From Microbacterium sp. 4R-513 (GTDB lineage Bacteria > Actinomycetota > Actinomycetes > Actinomycetales > Microbacteriaceae), in assembly GCF_011046485.1 (NCBI RefSeq), contig NZ_CP049256.1, positions 1,674,001 to 1,738,000 of the forward strand: DNA of 64,000 bases, read 5' to 3'. The notes under the pieces were generated by a model. That model was not told the DNA's origin, made no database searches, and worked only from the letters and a program-made list of their open reading frames with translations. This document shows, piece after piece, positions 33,414-42,027 of this stretch (position 1 is the first letter of the stretch; each line of letters begins with the position of its first letter). Made by a program: the position numbers and the translations under genes.

Positions 33414-35057
33414 TTACGCGCTCCCGAGCGCCTCCGACACGACGGCACGAGCCTCCGCCTGCACCTCGGCGAGGTGCTCCGGGCCGCGGAGCGACTCGGC
33501 GTAGAGCTTGTAGACGTCCTCCGTGCCCGACGGGCGGGCGGCGAACCAGGCGTGCTCGGTCTGCACCTTCAGCCCGCCGATCGCGGCGCCGTTGCCCGGC
33601 GCGTGCGAGAGCTTGGCGGTGATCGGCTCGCCCGCGAGCTCGGTCGCGCTCACCGCTTCGGGCGCGAGCTTCGCGAGCTGGGCCTTCTGGGCCGGCGTCG
33701 CCGGAGCATCGACGCGCTGGTACGCGGACGCCCCGAACTCGCTCTCGAGCTCGGCGTAGCGCTGCGAGGGCGTCTTGCCCGTCACGGCGAGGATCTCCGA
33801 CGCCAGGAGGCACAGGAGGATTCCGTCCTTGTCGGTGGTCCAGACGGTGCCGTCCTTGCGCAGGAACGAGGCGCCGGCCGACTCCTCGCCGCCGAAGGCG
33901 ACAGAGCCGTCGAGCAGCCCGGGCACGAACCACTTGAAGCCGACCGGCACCTCGAGCAGGCGGCGCCCGAGCGACTCGGCGACCCGGTCGATGATCATCG
34001 ACGACACGAGGGTCTTGCCGATCGCGGCATCCGTCGGCCAGTCCGGCCGGTGCGAATACAGGTAGTCGATCGCGACGGCGAGGTAGTGGTTGGGGTTCAT
34101 GAGCCCCGCGTCGGGCGTCACGATGCCGTGCCGATCGGCGTCGGCGTCGTTGCCGGTCAGCAGGTCGTACTCGGCGCGGCGGCCGATGAGCCCGGCCATC
34201 GCCGACGGCGACGACGGGTCCATGCGGATCTTCTCGTCCCAGTCGAGCGTCATGAAGCGCCACGTCGGGTCGACGTCGGGGTTCACGACCGTGAGGTCGA
34301 GGCCGTAGACCTCGGCGATGAGCGCCCAGTACTCGACGGAGGCGCCGCCCAGCGGGTCGGCTCCGATGCGGATGCCGGCGTTGCGGATGGCCTCGACGTC
34401 GATGATGTTCACAAGGTCGCGGACATACGCATCGCGGAAGTCGTACTCGCCGAGGCTGTCTGCGTCGATGTCGGCGAAGGGCTTGCGCTTCACTTCGGCG
34501 AGGCCGCCCGCGATGAGAGCGTTCGCACGGTCGGCGATCCAGCCCGTCGCGTCGGTGTCGGCGGGTCCGCCGTTCGGCGGGTTGTACTTGAATCCGCCGT
34601 CGCGGGGCGGGTTGTGCGAAGGCGTCACGACGATGCCGTCGCTGCGGCCCGGATCGTCGGCCGCGCGATCGCGGTTGTAGGCGAGGATCGCGTGGCTCAG
34701 CGCCGGCGTCGGCACCCACGAGTCGCGCGAGTCGACGCGCACGTCGACGCCGTTCGCGACCAGCACCTCGATGGCGCTGCGCTCGGCGGGAAGCGAGAGG
34801 CCGTGCGTGTCGCGGCCGAGGAACAGCGGTCCGCCGATGCCCTGCGCCGTGCGGTAGTCGACGATCGCCTGAGTCGTGGCGAGGATGTGGTCCTCGTTGA
34901 AGCTCGTGCTGAGGGACGACCCCCGGTGGCCGCTCGTTCCGAAGGCGACGCGCTGCTCGGCGATCGAGGCATCCGGCTTTCGGTCGTAGTACGCGGCGAT
35001 CAGCTCGTCGATGTCGATGAGGTCGGATGCTTCGGCGGGCTGTCCTGCGCGGCTCAT
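33414..35057 (-). CDS. pgm: Phosphoglucomutase, alpha-D-glucose-specific
   Basis: This 547-residue enzyme interconverts glucose-1-P and glucose-6-P, linking the Leloir and alpha-glucan pathways to glycolysis. Visible features are [19 protein letters not shown], the phosphoserine loop [20 protein letters not shown], the metal-binding [12 protein letters not shown] NDADADRHG, the sugar-binding [15 protein letters not shown] and the phosphate-binding [15 protein letters not shown]. The length matches the bacterial Pgm family. A CAGACT -10-like hexamer ends 6 nt upstream of the ATG. It diverges from pheA. Confidence 0.95.
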   Translation of the reverse strand: MSRAGQPAEASDLIDIDELIAAYYDRKPDASIAEQRVAFGTSGHRGSSLSTSFNEDHILATTQAIVDYRTAQGIGGPLFLGRDTHGLSLPAERSAIEVLVANGVDVRVDSRDSWVPTPALSHAILAYNRDRAADDPGRSDGIVVTPSHNPPRDGGFKYNPPNGGPADTDATGWIADRANALIAGGLAEVKRKPFADIDADSLGEYDFRDAYVRDLVNIIDVEAIRNAGIRIGADPLGGASVEYWALIAEVYGLDLTVVNPDVDPTWRFMTLDWDEKIRMDPSSPSAMAGLIGRRAEYDLLTGNDADADRHGIVTPDAGLMNPNHYLAVAIDYLYSHRPDWPTDAAIGKTLVSSMIIDRVAESLGRRLLEVPVGFKWFVPGLLDGSVAFGGEESAGASFLRKDGTVWTTDKDGILLCLLASEILAVTGKTPSQRYAELESEFGASAYQRVDAPATPAQKAQLAKLAPEAVSATELAGEPITAKLSHAPGNGAAIGGLKVQTEHAWFAARPSGTEDVYKLYAESLRGPEHLAEVQAEARAVVSEALGSA

Positions 35058-35063
35058 GCGTCC

Positions 35064-35069
35064 AGTCTG
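35064..35069 (-). promoter_or_regulatory. -10 hexamer CAGACT (minus strand), leaderless-type start of pgm
   Basis: The hexamer ends 6 nt before the pgm ATG. It differs from TANNNT only at the first base. Confidence 0.4.
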
Positions 35070-35162
35070 TCACCGGCGACGGAGGTCGCAACGACTTGCG
35101 TCCGGTCTCGGAGACCCGCAACGGAATGGAACCGGCTTAAGTCCCGGTATCACGGGCATGGC

Positions 35163-35168
35163 TAGGCT
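35163..35168 (+). promoter_or_regulatory. -10 hexamer TAGGCT, decides the pheA start
   Basis: TAGGCT directly abuts a GTG at 35169 and ends 6 nt before the next GTG at 35175. The standard leaderless spacing favours 35175 as the pheA start. Confidence 0.5.
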
Positions 35169-35174
35169 GTGACG

Positions 35175-36146
35175 GTGACCGACGAGCCCCCCCTCGACTC
35201 CGCGGCCGTCCGCCGGCGCACCTACAGCTATCTGGGGCCGGCGGGAACGTTCACCGAAGCGGCGCTCGCGCAGGTGCCGGAGGCCAGGGGCCAGGAGTGG
35301 CGGTCCGTCCGCAACGTCGGCGAGGCGCTGTCCGACGTCGTCGAGGGCCGGTCCGACGCGGCGATGATCGCGATCGAGAACTCCGTCGACGGCGGGGTGT
35401 CGACGGCTCAGGACGCCCTCGCAACGATGCCGGGCCTGCGCATCGTGGGGGAGTACCTCGTTCCCGTCGACTTCGTGCTCGTCGGCCGCCCGGGCAGCGC
35501 GCTGGAAGACGTCTCGCTCGTCGCGGCGCATCCGGTCGCCTACGCGCAGTGCCTGCAGTGGCTGACCCGCACCCTGCCGGCCCACGCGCACGTGCCCGCG
35601 TCCAGCAACGTCGCGAGCGCGATGGGACTTCTCGACGGCACGAGCGATGCGGATGCCGCGATCGCCCCGCCCGGGATCCTCGAGCACCACGAGCTCGAGC
35701 TGCTCGCCGAGAAGATCGGCGACAACCTCAACGCCGTGACGCGGTTCGTGCTCGTCTCGCGCCCGGTCGCGGTGCCGCCGCCGACAGGCGCCGACAAGAC
35801 CTCCCTCATCGTCGAGCTGCCGGACGACCGCCCGGGGGCCCTGCTCGAGATGCTCGAGCAGTTCGCGACGCGCGGCATCAACCTGTCCCTCCTCGCCTCG
35901 CGCCCCATCGGCGACTCCCTCGGCCGGTACCGCTTCGTCATCGACGCCGATGGACACATCCAGGACGAGCGCATGGCCGACGCGCTCCTGGGCCTGCGCC
36001 GGTTCAGCCCCAAGGTGATCTTCCTGGGCTCGTATCCCCGCGCGGACCGCGCGATCGTGCGCTACCCCGACCGCTACTCCGACGACATCTTCATCGAGGC
36101 CCGCGACTGGCTGCGCGGGCTCCTCAGCGGAGAGCCGGAGGCCTGA
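35175..36146 (+). CDS. pheA: Prephenate dehydratase
   Basis: This 323-residue enzyme decarboxylates and dehydrates prephenate to phenylpyruvate in phenylalanine synthesis. The N-terminal YSYLGPAGTFTEAALAQV, AMIAIENSVDGGV, VAAHPVAYAQCLQWL and the TRF motif in NAVTRFVLVSRPV define the catalytic domain (residues about 10-200). A C-terminal ACT domain (LIVELPDDRPGALLEMLEQF, LASRPIG) provides feedback inhibition by phenylalanine. The GTG start follows the leaderless -10 spacing; GTG 35169 would add two residues. The PhzF-like gene follows after 3 nt. Confidence 0.93.
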   Translation: MTDEPPLDSAAVRRRTYSYLGPAGTFTEAALAQVPEARGQEWRSVRNVGEALSDVVEGRSDAAMIAIENSVDGGVSTAQDALATMPGLRIVGEYLVPVDFVLVGRPGSALEDVSLVAAHPVAYAQCLQWLTRTLPAHAHVPASSNVASAMGLLDGTSDADAAIAPPGILEHHELELLAEKIGDNLNAVTRFVLVSRPVAVPPPTGADKTSLIVELPDDRPGALLEMLEQFATRGINLSLLASRPIGDSLGRYRFVIDADGHIQDERMADALLGLRRFSPKVIFLGSYPRADRAIVRYPDRYSDDIFIEARDWLRGLLSGEPEA

Positions 36147-36149
36147 CGG

Positions 36150-37028
36150 GTGGTCGAGGTGCTGCGCTATGCGGCATTCGTCGATCCGCGGCATCCCGGC
36201 GGCGGCAATCCGGCGGGGGTGGTTCCGGATGCCTCGTCCCTCACGGACGCCGACATGCAGGCGATCGCGGCCGACGTCGGCTACTCCGAGACGGCGTTCC
36301 TGACGGGCAACACCGGCAAGGGCGCGACCGACGATGGCGAGACCGGTGCGACGGCGCGCGGCATCCGGTACTTCTCGCCCATCGCCGAGGTGCCCTTCTG
36401 CGGCCACGCGACCATCGCGACCGCGGTCCTGCTTGCCGAGCGCGAGGGAGCCGGGCGGTTCGTCTTCGCGACGCCGGTCGGAGACGTCACGATCGACACG
36501 GCGCCCGATGACGGCGGCACGATCTGGGCGACGTTCACGAGCATCGAGCCCGAGGTCCGGCCGTTCGATGAGCCGGTGCTCACCCGGCTCAGCGAGCTGC
36601 TCGGGCTGACCCCGAAGGACATCTCACCCGGGTTCCCGCCGCGCATCTCGTTCGCCGGGAACCGGCATCCCGTCCTGGTCGTCGAGAGCGGCGAGGTGTT
36701 CGACGGCGTCTCGTTCGATCCGGCGCGCATGCGGGAGCTCATGGATGCCGAGGGCTGGGCCGGCACCGTCACGCTCGCCCATCGCCTCGGCGATACCGAA
36801 TGGGAGGCGCGCAATCCCTTCCCCGTCGGAGCGATCACCGAGGACCCCGCGACCGGTTCGGCAGCAGCGGCCTTCGGGGCTTACCTCCGTGCGCTCGGCG
36901 ACGTCCCGGATGGCGGTCGGCTGACGATCCACCAGGGCCGCCACGTCGGACGCCCGAGCCTGCTCCTCGTGGACATCCCCGACGAAGGCGGTATCGGCGT
37001 CTCGGGGACGGCCGCCCCGATCACCTGA
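36150..37028 (+). CDS. PhzF-family isomerase/epimerase-like protein
   Basis: This 292-residue protein has the PhzF double-domain barrel signatures: an N-terminal FVDPRHPGGGNPAGVV, the catalytic Glu region GYSETAFL, FCGHATIATAVLL and the C-terminal EDPATGSAAAAFGAYL. PhzF itself isomerises a phenazine precursor. Most family members have unknown substrates, and no phenazine genes are present here, so a housekeeping role is more likely. The GTG start 3 nt after pheA implies co-transcription; a link to aromatic metabolism is possible but not shown. Confidence 0.9.
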   Translation: MVEVLRYAAFVDPRHPGGGNPAGVVPDASSLTDADMQAIAADVGYSETAFLTGNTGKGATDDGETGATARGIRYFSPIAEVPFCGHATIATAVLLAEREGAGRFVFATPVGDVTIDTAPDDGGTIWATFTSIEPEVRPFDEPVLTRLSELLGLTPKDISPGFPPRISFAGNRHPVLVVESGEVFDGVSFDPARMRELMDAEGWAGTVTLAHRLGDTEWEARNPFPVGAITEDPATGSAAAAFGAYLRALGDVPDGGRLTIHQGRHVGRPSLLLVDIPDEGGIGVSGTAAPIT

Positions 37029-37107
37029 CCGGTGGACCCGCTCAGGCAGCCATCTCGACTCACCCGCACCCCGTGACGGGCGGCTCGCCCCGCTCACGAG
37101 AGGAACC

Positions 37108-37382
37108 ATGTCGGCTCCCGACCTGTCCCACCGCTTCCGGAGCGTCGAGCTCCGACTGCTCGACCCCTCAGGGGCGCCCGTCGTGCGCGGCCCCGTGACG
37201 GTCGAGCAGACGCGCCACGCGTTCGGCTTCGGCACCATCGGCTTCGACCTCTCGGCGGACTACGAACGGCTGATCGAGGAGTGCCTGGATGCCGGCATCC
37301 GGATCGACGCGATCGGCCTTCAGGGGCCTTCTCGATCGCACTCGACGCGTCGGGCCCGATCGACGTGCGGCTCACGAACTGA
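37108..37382 (+). pseudogene. Remnant of a GH10 endo-beta-1,4-xylanase-like gene
   Basis: Three fragments of a GH10-type protein are joined. Codons 1-48 match the usual N-terminus (VTVEQTRHAFGFGTIGFD). Codons 49-70 (LSADYERLIEECLDAGIRID, then AIGLQ) belong after the acid/base Glu of the barrel. The end, read in a second frame as AFSIALDASGPIDVRLTN and a stop at 37382, looks like an enzyme C-terminus. Both catalytic Glu regions are missing, so the product is dead. The first junction looks like recombination between TTCGACCT-like repeats encoding GFD and DFD. The original frame stays open to 37527 but is meaningless after about 37325. A good ribosome site (GAGAGG) precedes the ATG. Confidence 0.72.
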
Positions 37383-37410
37383 GTCCGCCGCACGCGCGAC
37401 GCGTACGGCA

Positions 37411-37444
37411 AAGGGCGGGTCGACGAGACGGCCGACCCGCCCTT
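37411..37444 (+). terminator. Hairpin after the xylanase remnant
   Basis: AAGGGCGGGTCG pairs perfectly with CGACCCGCCCTT (12 bp, 10-nt loop) 28 bp after the old stop codon. It is likely the original terminator of the lost gene. Confidence 0.65.
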
Positions 37445-37712
37445 CGGGCCCCTGCCCGCCTCCCGACCGCGCTCCCGCCGAAGCGGGGACTCCCCTCGGG
37501 CGACGCGCCGTTCCCAAGCCGACGTGATGGCGGGGCCACACCCCGGCAGAACAGCTTTCCGGGGAGCGACGAAGCTCCAAGAAGAAGGCGCTTATCATCT
37601 TCTAATTGGCCTCTATGAGGATCGTATCTCCGCAGAATGCAGAGACGCATCACTCACGCCCCCCGTTCAGGGTTTGCGGGGCGGGGTCCCAGGAACCGGG
37701 TACTCGACCGTG
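37445..37712. other. Gene-free segment with a low-GC patch
   Basis: No plausible gene is seen. About 75 bp around 37575-37650 are much poorer in GC (roughly half) than the surroundings. A short hairpin, GGAGC with AGCTCC, lies at 37563-37578. No terminal repeats, transposase fragment or tRNA were recognised. The segment may be leftover foreign DNA next to the deleted xylanase gene. Confidence 0.4.
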
Positions 37713-38762
37713 TCAGCCCGCGAGGAGTTCCAGCGTCTGAGTCCGACCGGCCGCGGCATCCGTCGTCTCATCGTCGTAGGCACCAGCGATGGGCGAGATC
37801 ATCACCTCGTCGACCTTGTAGCGCGCCGCGAAGTCCGCCAGCTCGCGACGGACGGACTCGCCCGTCCCGACGAACCACTTCGCGCGCGAGCCGGCCATGA
37901 TCTGCTGGCCGATTCCGTCGAATTCGGATGCCGCAGCCTTCGCCTGCTCGACGGTCTCGAGCGGAACGAGCGGCTTGTTCTGGCGGAGCCGGGCCATCAT
38001 GCGCAACTGCGGCAGCGCCCTCTCCTCGGCCTCTTCGGCCGTCGGCGCGGCTATGGCGTTGGCCGTGAGGAAGGTCACCGGCTCGGGGTGCGCCTCGCTG
38101 GGGCGGTACTGCTCCCGGTACAGGGCGAGCGCGCGCTCGAGGCCCTCGCCGGAGAAGTGGTTCGCGAACACATACGGCAGTCCGAGCGATGCGGCGAGCT
38201 GAGCCGAGTAGTCGCTCGAACCGAGGAGCCAGACCTCGGGCGCGCCGGTGGCCGCCGGTGTCGCATGGATGTCGTACGTGCCGCCCGAGGAGAACTGCAC
38301 GCTGGCTCCCTCGGCGCTGACGAGCGACATGATGTCGCGGACGTGCTCGGGGAAGCGCTCGACGTCGCTCGTCGTGCCCGACATCCGCAGCAGCTGCGTG
38401 ATGACGGGGTCGCTTCCGGGTGCACGGCCGATCCCGAGGTCGATCCGCCCCGGTGCGAGCGCCTCGAGCGCCGCGAACTGCTCGGCGACGACGAGCGGCG
38501 AGTGGTTGGGAAGCATCACGCCGCCTGACCCCACCCGGATCCGGGAGGTGCGCGTCGAGGCTGCCGCGATGAGCACGGGCGGCGTCGTCGATGCGACAGC
38601 GGGCATGTTGTGGTGCTCCGCGAACCAGTAGCGCCGGTAGCCGAGCTCATCGGCACGCTGCACGAGGGCGAGGGATGCCGCGACCGCCTGCGCGCTCGTC
38701 TGCCCGGCGCGCACCGGCACGAGGTCGAGGACGGACAGGGCGGGAGCGGGTGCGGAGGACAT
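37713..38762 (-). CDS. LLM-class flavin-dependent oxidoreductase (luciferase-like)
   Basis: This 349-residue protein is of the bacterial luciferase-like monooxygenase family, in the MsnO8-type branch. Seen: SVLDLVPVRAGQTSAQAVAA, YWFAEHHNMPAVASTTPPVL, GSGGVMLPNHSPLVVAEQF, LGIGRAPGSDP and VWLLGSSDYSAQLAA. It should use reduced FMN supplied by a separate reductase. The substrate is unknown. The ATG at 38762 is where family similarity begins; the frame continues upstream as a shadow. It lies in tandem after the LacI gene with an 85-bp gap, so it could be part of the same transcript. Confidence 0.9.
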   Translation of the reverse strand: MSSAPAPALSVLDLVPVRAGQTSAQAVAASLALVQRADELGYRRYWFAEHHNMPAVASTTPPVLIAAASTRTSRIRVGSGGVMLPNHSPLVVAEQFAALEALAPGRIDLGIGRAPGSDPVITQLLRMSGTTSDVERFPEHVRDIMSLVSAEGASVQFSSGGTYDIHATPAATGAPEVWLLGSSDYSAQLAASLGLPYVFANHFSGEGLERALALYREQYRPSEAHPEPVTFLTANAIAAPTAEEAEERALPQLRMMARLRQNKPLVPLETVEQAKAAASEFDGIGQQIMAGSRAKWFVGTGESVRRELADFAARYKVDEVMISPIAGAYDDETTDAAAGRTQTLELLAG

Positions 38763-38847
38763 CACGGAGTGCAACCGGTCGCTGCGCCCGCCGTATTCCT
38801 CGGGGGGCGAGCCCTCGACCGGGGCGCGGTAGCCCCGTCCCGCCGCG

Positions 38848-39876
38848 TCAGGCGGATCCGCGCCAGACGACGGGGCACTCGAGCACGCGACCGCCCGTGT
38901 CGCGGTCATCCCCGTGGAGCTGCTGCAGGACCAGTTCCGCGGCGGCGCGGCCCAGGTCGCCCGCCGGCTGATGCACCGTGGAGAGCGGCGGATCGCACCG
39001 CATGGCCCACGAGCTGTCATCGAATCCGACCACGCCGACGTCATCCGGGATGACGCGGCCGGCGTCCTGCAGGACGGCCATGGCTCCCGCAGCGACGGCG
39101 TCGCTCGAGGCGAAGACGCCGTCGATGTCGGGGGAGCGCTCCAGGAGGGCGCGCATCCCCGCCTGGCCGTCGGAGTAGGAGTAGAGCGGCACCCGCTGCA
39201 CGAGCTGCGGGTCGAACCGGTTGCCGAGGGCGTCGACGAAGCCGGCGAGGCGGTCCGAGCCCGAGTCGCGGTCGAGGGCTGCGGCGATCATCCCGATGCG
39301 CCGGCGCCCGGTCGCCACGAGGCGGCTCGTGATCTCGCGCGCAGCTCCGCGGTTGTCGATCGCCACGTAGGCCGCGTCCCCGATGTCGCGCGGGTGCCCG
39401 ACGAATGCCGCGGGCAGCCTGAGCTCGGCGATGGCGCGGGTGATGGGGTCGCCCACGCGGGCCGACACGATGATGACGCCGTCGATGAGACCGCCGCTCA
39501 GATAACGAGCGAGTCGATCGATGTCGCGCGCGGAGTCGGCGATGAGGAACGACAGCTGATAGTCCGCCTCCGAGAGCGCGGCGTTCGCGCCGAGGAGGAT
39601 CGACCCGATGTTCGGGTCTTCGACGAACAGCGAGTGCGGCTCGTGCACGATGAGGCCGATCGCCTGCGAGCTCTGCATGACGAGGCTCCGCGCTGCGCGG
39701 TTGGGGACGAAGCCCACCTTCGCGATCGCCGCCTCGATCGCTTCGCGCGCCTCTTCAGAGACGTAGGGCTGCCCGTTCAGGACGCGGCTGACGGTGCCGC
39801 GCGAGACCCCCGCCTCCGTCGCCACATCCTTGACGGTGGCGCGTTTGCGCCGGCCCGTGATCTCCACGAACCTCAT
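38848..39876 (-). CDS. LacI-family repressor of the beta-galactoside operon
   Basis: This 342-residue regulator has an HTH at residues 14-34 (VKDVATEAGVSRGTVSRVLNG), a hinge (NRAARSLV), and a sensor domain with IGLIVHEPHSLFVEDPNIGS, GVFASSDAVAAGAMAVLQDAG and GVVGFDDSSWAMRCDPPLSTV. It diverges from the GH42 operon. Three copies of a TGTGNACGNNCACA-like palindrome lie between the two start codons, so it most likely represses both units and is released by a galactoside or galactose. The ATG at 39876 has an ordinary context; upstream GTG starts in frame would overlap the operator. Confidence 0.91.
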   Translation of the reverse strand: MRFVEITGRRKRATVKDVATEAGVSRGTVSRVLNGQPYVSEEAREAIEAAIAKVGFVPNRAARSLVMQSSQAIGLIVHEPHSLFVEDPNIGSILLGANAALSEADYQLSFLIADSARDIDRLARYLSGGLIDGVIIVSARVGDPITRAIAELRLPAAFVGHPRDIGDAAYVAIDNRGAAREITSRLVATGRRRIGMIAAALDRDSGSDRLAGFVDALGNRFDPQLVQRVPLYSYSDGQAGMRALLERSPDIDGVFASSDAVAAGAMAVLQDAGRVIPDDVGVVGFDDSSWAMRCDPPLSTVHQPAGDLGRAAAELVLQQLHGDDRDTGGRVLECPVVWRGSA

Positions 39877-39880
39877 CGTA

Positions 39881-39894
39881 TGTGCACGAGCACA
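39881..39894. promoter_or_regulatory. LacI operator, lacI-proximal
   Basis: TGTGCACGAGCACA is palindromic (TGTGC and GCACA arms) and lies 5 bp before the lacI start codon, suggesting autorepression. Confidence 0.7.
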
Positions 39895-39938
39895 GTCGGC
39901 GCAGGAACGGTTGACACGTGATTCCGCGCATGCCACTC

Positions 39939-39952
39939 TGTACACGTTCACA
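39939..39952. promoter_or_regulatory. LacI operator, middle
   Basis: TGTACACGTTCACA shares 13 of 14 bases with the third site. It lies about 22 bp downstream of a TTGACA hexamer (39911-39916), where a -10 element is expected. Confidence 0.65.
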
Positions 39953-39984
39953 GAAACCTCGACGTGGAGTTTCGCGGCGCGGGC

Positions 39985-39998
39985 TGTGCACGTTCACA
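39985..39998. promoter_or_regulatory. LacI operator, GH42-proximal
   Basis: TGTGCACGTTCACA lies 13 bp before the GH42 ATG, just ahead of its GAGGAG ribosome site, and 46 bp from the middle operator. Confidence 0.7.
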
Positions 39999-40011
39999 GA
40001 CTGAGGAGACC

Positions 40012-42027
40012 ATGACCACGTCCGCCCGCCCGTTCGTGCACGACGGCATCGCGTTCGGATGCGATTACAACCCCGAGCAGTGGACGCCGGACGTGTGGGA
40101 TGAAGACATCGCCCTCATGCGCGAGGCCGGTGTCGATCTCGTGGCGGTCAACATCTTCGGCTGGTCGCACCTCGAGCCGCGGCCCGGGGAGTTCGACTTC
40201 CGCCGACTCGACGACGTGATCGGACGGCTGCACGAGGCCGGGATCCGCGTCAATCTCGGCACCGGCACCGCGTCGCCCCCCGCGTGGCTCACCCGCATGC
40301 ATCCCGACATCCTGCCGATGGCGGAGGACGGCACCCGGCGCTATCCCGGCGGTCGCCAGGCGTGGTGCCCGAGTTCTCGCCCCTTCCGGGAAGCCGCGCT
40401 GCGGCTCGCCGAGCGCGTGGCCGAGCGGTACGGCGACCACCCCGCGGTGGCGCTCTGGCACGTCTCCAACGAGCTCGGCTGCCACAACGCGCTGTGCCAC
40501 TGCGACGAGAGCGCCGCCGCCTTCCGACGGTGGCTGCGCAACCGGTACGGATCCCTCGACCCGCTCAATCGAGCATGGGGCACCGCATTCTGGAGCCAGA
40601 CGTACGGCGATTGGGACGAGATCGGCACTCCGCGCGCGACGCTCTCGAGCCGGAACCCGGCGCAGGCGCTCGACTTCCACCGCTTCAGCTCGGATGAGCT
40701 CCTCTCGTACTACCGGGCCGAAGCGGACGTCATCCGTTCGCGCAGCGCCGTCTCGATCACGACGAACTTCATGGTCACCGCGCACATCGAGAACCTGGAC
40801 TACTGGTCCTGGGCGGCCGACATGGACATCGTCGCCAACGACCACTACCTCGATCACCGCCTCGACGACCCGAACTCCGAGCTGGCCTTCGCGGCCGACC
40901 TCTCACGCGGGCTGGCCGGAGGCGCTCCGTGGCTCCTCATGGAGCACTCGACCGGAGCGGTCAACTGGCAGCCGCTGAACAAGCCGAAGGCGAAGGGCGA
41001 GATCCTCCGCAATTCGCTCACCCATGTCGCTCGCGGCTCGGACGGCGTCTGCTTCTTCCAGTGGCGCGCGTCGGTGCAGGGCAGCGAGAAGTTCCACTCG
41101 GCGATGCTCCCGCACGCGGGCACCGACACGGCCGTGTGGCGCGAGGTCGTCGAGCTCGGCGGCATTGTCGACCGGCTGGGCGAGGTCGCGGGCTCCCGCG
41201 TCGAAGCCGAGACGGCGCTCGTCTTCTCGTGGGAGTCGTGGTGGGCGACGCAGAACGACTCGCGTCCGAGCAAGGCGCTCGGCTACCTCGACCAGGTGCA
41301 CTCGGCCTATAGCGCGCTGCACTCCCTCGGACTCACCGTCGACATCGTGCCACCGGGCGCCGACCTCTCGAGCTACCGGCTCGCGGTCGTCCCGGGCCTG
41401 CACCTCGTGCGCGAGTCCGAGGCGGCGGCTGTCACGGACTGGGTCGCCGACGGCGGCACGGCGCTCGTCACGTTCTACAGCGGCACCGTCGACGAGGACG
41501 ACCGGGTCTGGACCGGTGGCTACACCGGTCCCTTCCGTGAGGCGCTCGGCATCCATGTCGAGGAGTTCGCCCCCGTCGAACCCGAGACGGCCCTGCACCT
41601 GAGCTCCGGGGCGACGGCGCACCTCTGGTCGGAGCGCTCGCGGGCGACGACGGCCGAGGTCGAGGCATCCTTCGCCGACGGCCCTTCGGCGGGACACCCG
41701 GCCGTCACCCGCAACGCATGGGGGAGCGGCTCGGCCTGGTACCTCGCGACCCTTCCCTCGCCGGCGGACTACCGAGCGCTCATGGCCCGTCTCGCCGACG
41801 AGGCGGGCGTGCGCCCCCCGGCCGTCGTCCACGGCGGCGACGGCGCCGTCGACATCGTGCGCCGGAGGGGGACGGATGCCTCGTACCTCTTCGTCGTGAA
41901 CCACGGCTCGGCGCCCATCGTGGTCGAGGCCGCGGGCACCGAGCTCGTCTCGGGCGCCCTCATCGCGCGCTGTGCAGAGGTGCCCGCGGGCGCCGTGCGC
42001 ATCATCAGAGAGGAGGCGGCAGCATGA
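40012..42027 (+). CDS. Glycoside hydrolase family 42 beta-galactosidase
   Basis: This 671-residue enzyme removes terminal beta-galactose. The TIM barrel starts with GCDYNPEQWTPDVWDEDIALM. The acid/base Glu is in WHVSNELGCHNA, next to the zinc-type Cys cluster CHCDES. The nucleophile Glu is in WLLMEHSTGAVNW. A trimerisation domain (LGLTVDIVPPGADLSSYRLA) and a small beta C-terminal domain follow, as in the usual GH42 layout. There is no signal peptide, so it is cytoplasmic. GAGGAG at 40003 fixes the ATG. It is first in an operon with two permeases and a binding protein, so it degrades the imported beta-galactoside. Confidence 0.95.
   Translation: MTTSARPFVHDGIAFGCDYNPEQWTPDVWDEDIALMREAGVDLVAVNIFGWSHLEPRPGEFDFRRLDDVIGRLHEAGIRVNLGTGTASPPAWLTRMHPDILPMAEDGTRRYPGGRQAWCPSSRPFREAALRLAERVAERYGDHPAVALWHVSNELGCHNALCHCDESAAAFRRWLRNRYGSLDPLNRAWGTAFWSQTYGDWDEIGTPRATLSSRNPAQALDFHRFSSDELLSYYRAEADVIRSRSAVSITTNFMVTAHIENLDYWSWAADMDIVANDHYLDHRLDDPNSELAFAADLSRGLAGGAPWLLMEHSTGAVNWQPLNKPKAKGEILRNSLTHVARGSDGVCFFQWRASVQGSEKFHSAMLPHAGTDTAVWREVVELGGIVDRLGEVAGSRVEAETALVFSWESWWATQNDSRPSKALGYLDQVHSAYSALHSLGLTVDIVPPGADLSSYRLAVVPGLHLVRESEAAAVTDWVADGGTALVTFYSGTVDEDDRVWTGGYTGPFREALGIHVEEFAPVEPETALHLSSGATAHLWSERSRATTAEVEASFADGPSAGHPAVTRNAWGSGSAWYLATLPSPADYRALMARLADEAGVRPPAVVHGGDGAVDIVRRRGTDASYLFVVNHGSAPIVVEAAGTELVSGALIARCAEVPAGAVRIIREEAAA

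Noticed and set aside
36150..37028. Phenazine biosynthesis locus suggested by the PhzF-like gene
   Set aside because: No other phenazine gene is nearby, and isolated PhzF-family proteins are common in bacteria that make no phenazines.
37320..37598. Small open frames around 37320-37653 on both strands
   Set aside because: They overlap each other, lack ribosome sites and resemble no family; they cross a gene scar and a terminator.
37445..37712. Possible structured RNA such as a riboswitch, RNase P or tmRNA fragment
   Set aside because: Some local hairpins exist, but I could not match any conserved core of these RNAs; only the low-GC patch is reported.
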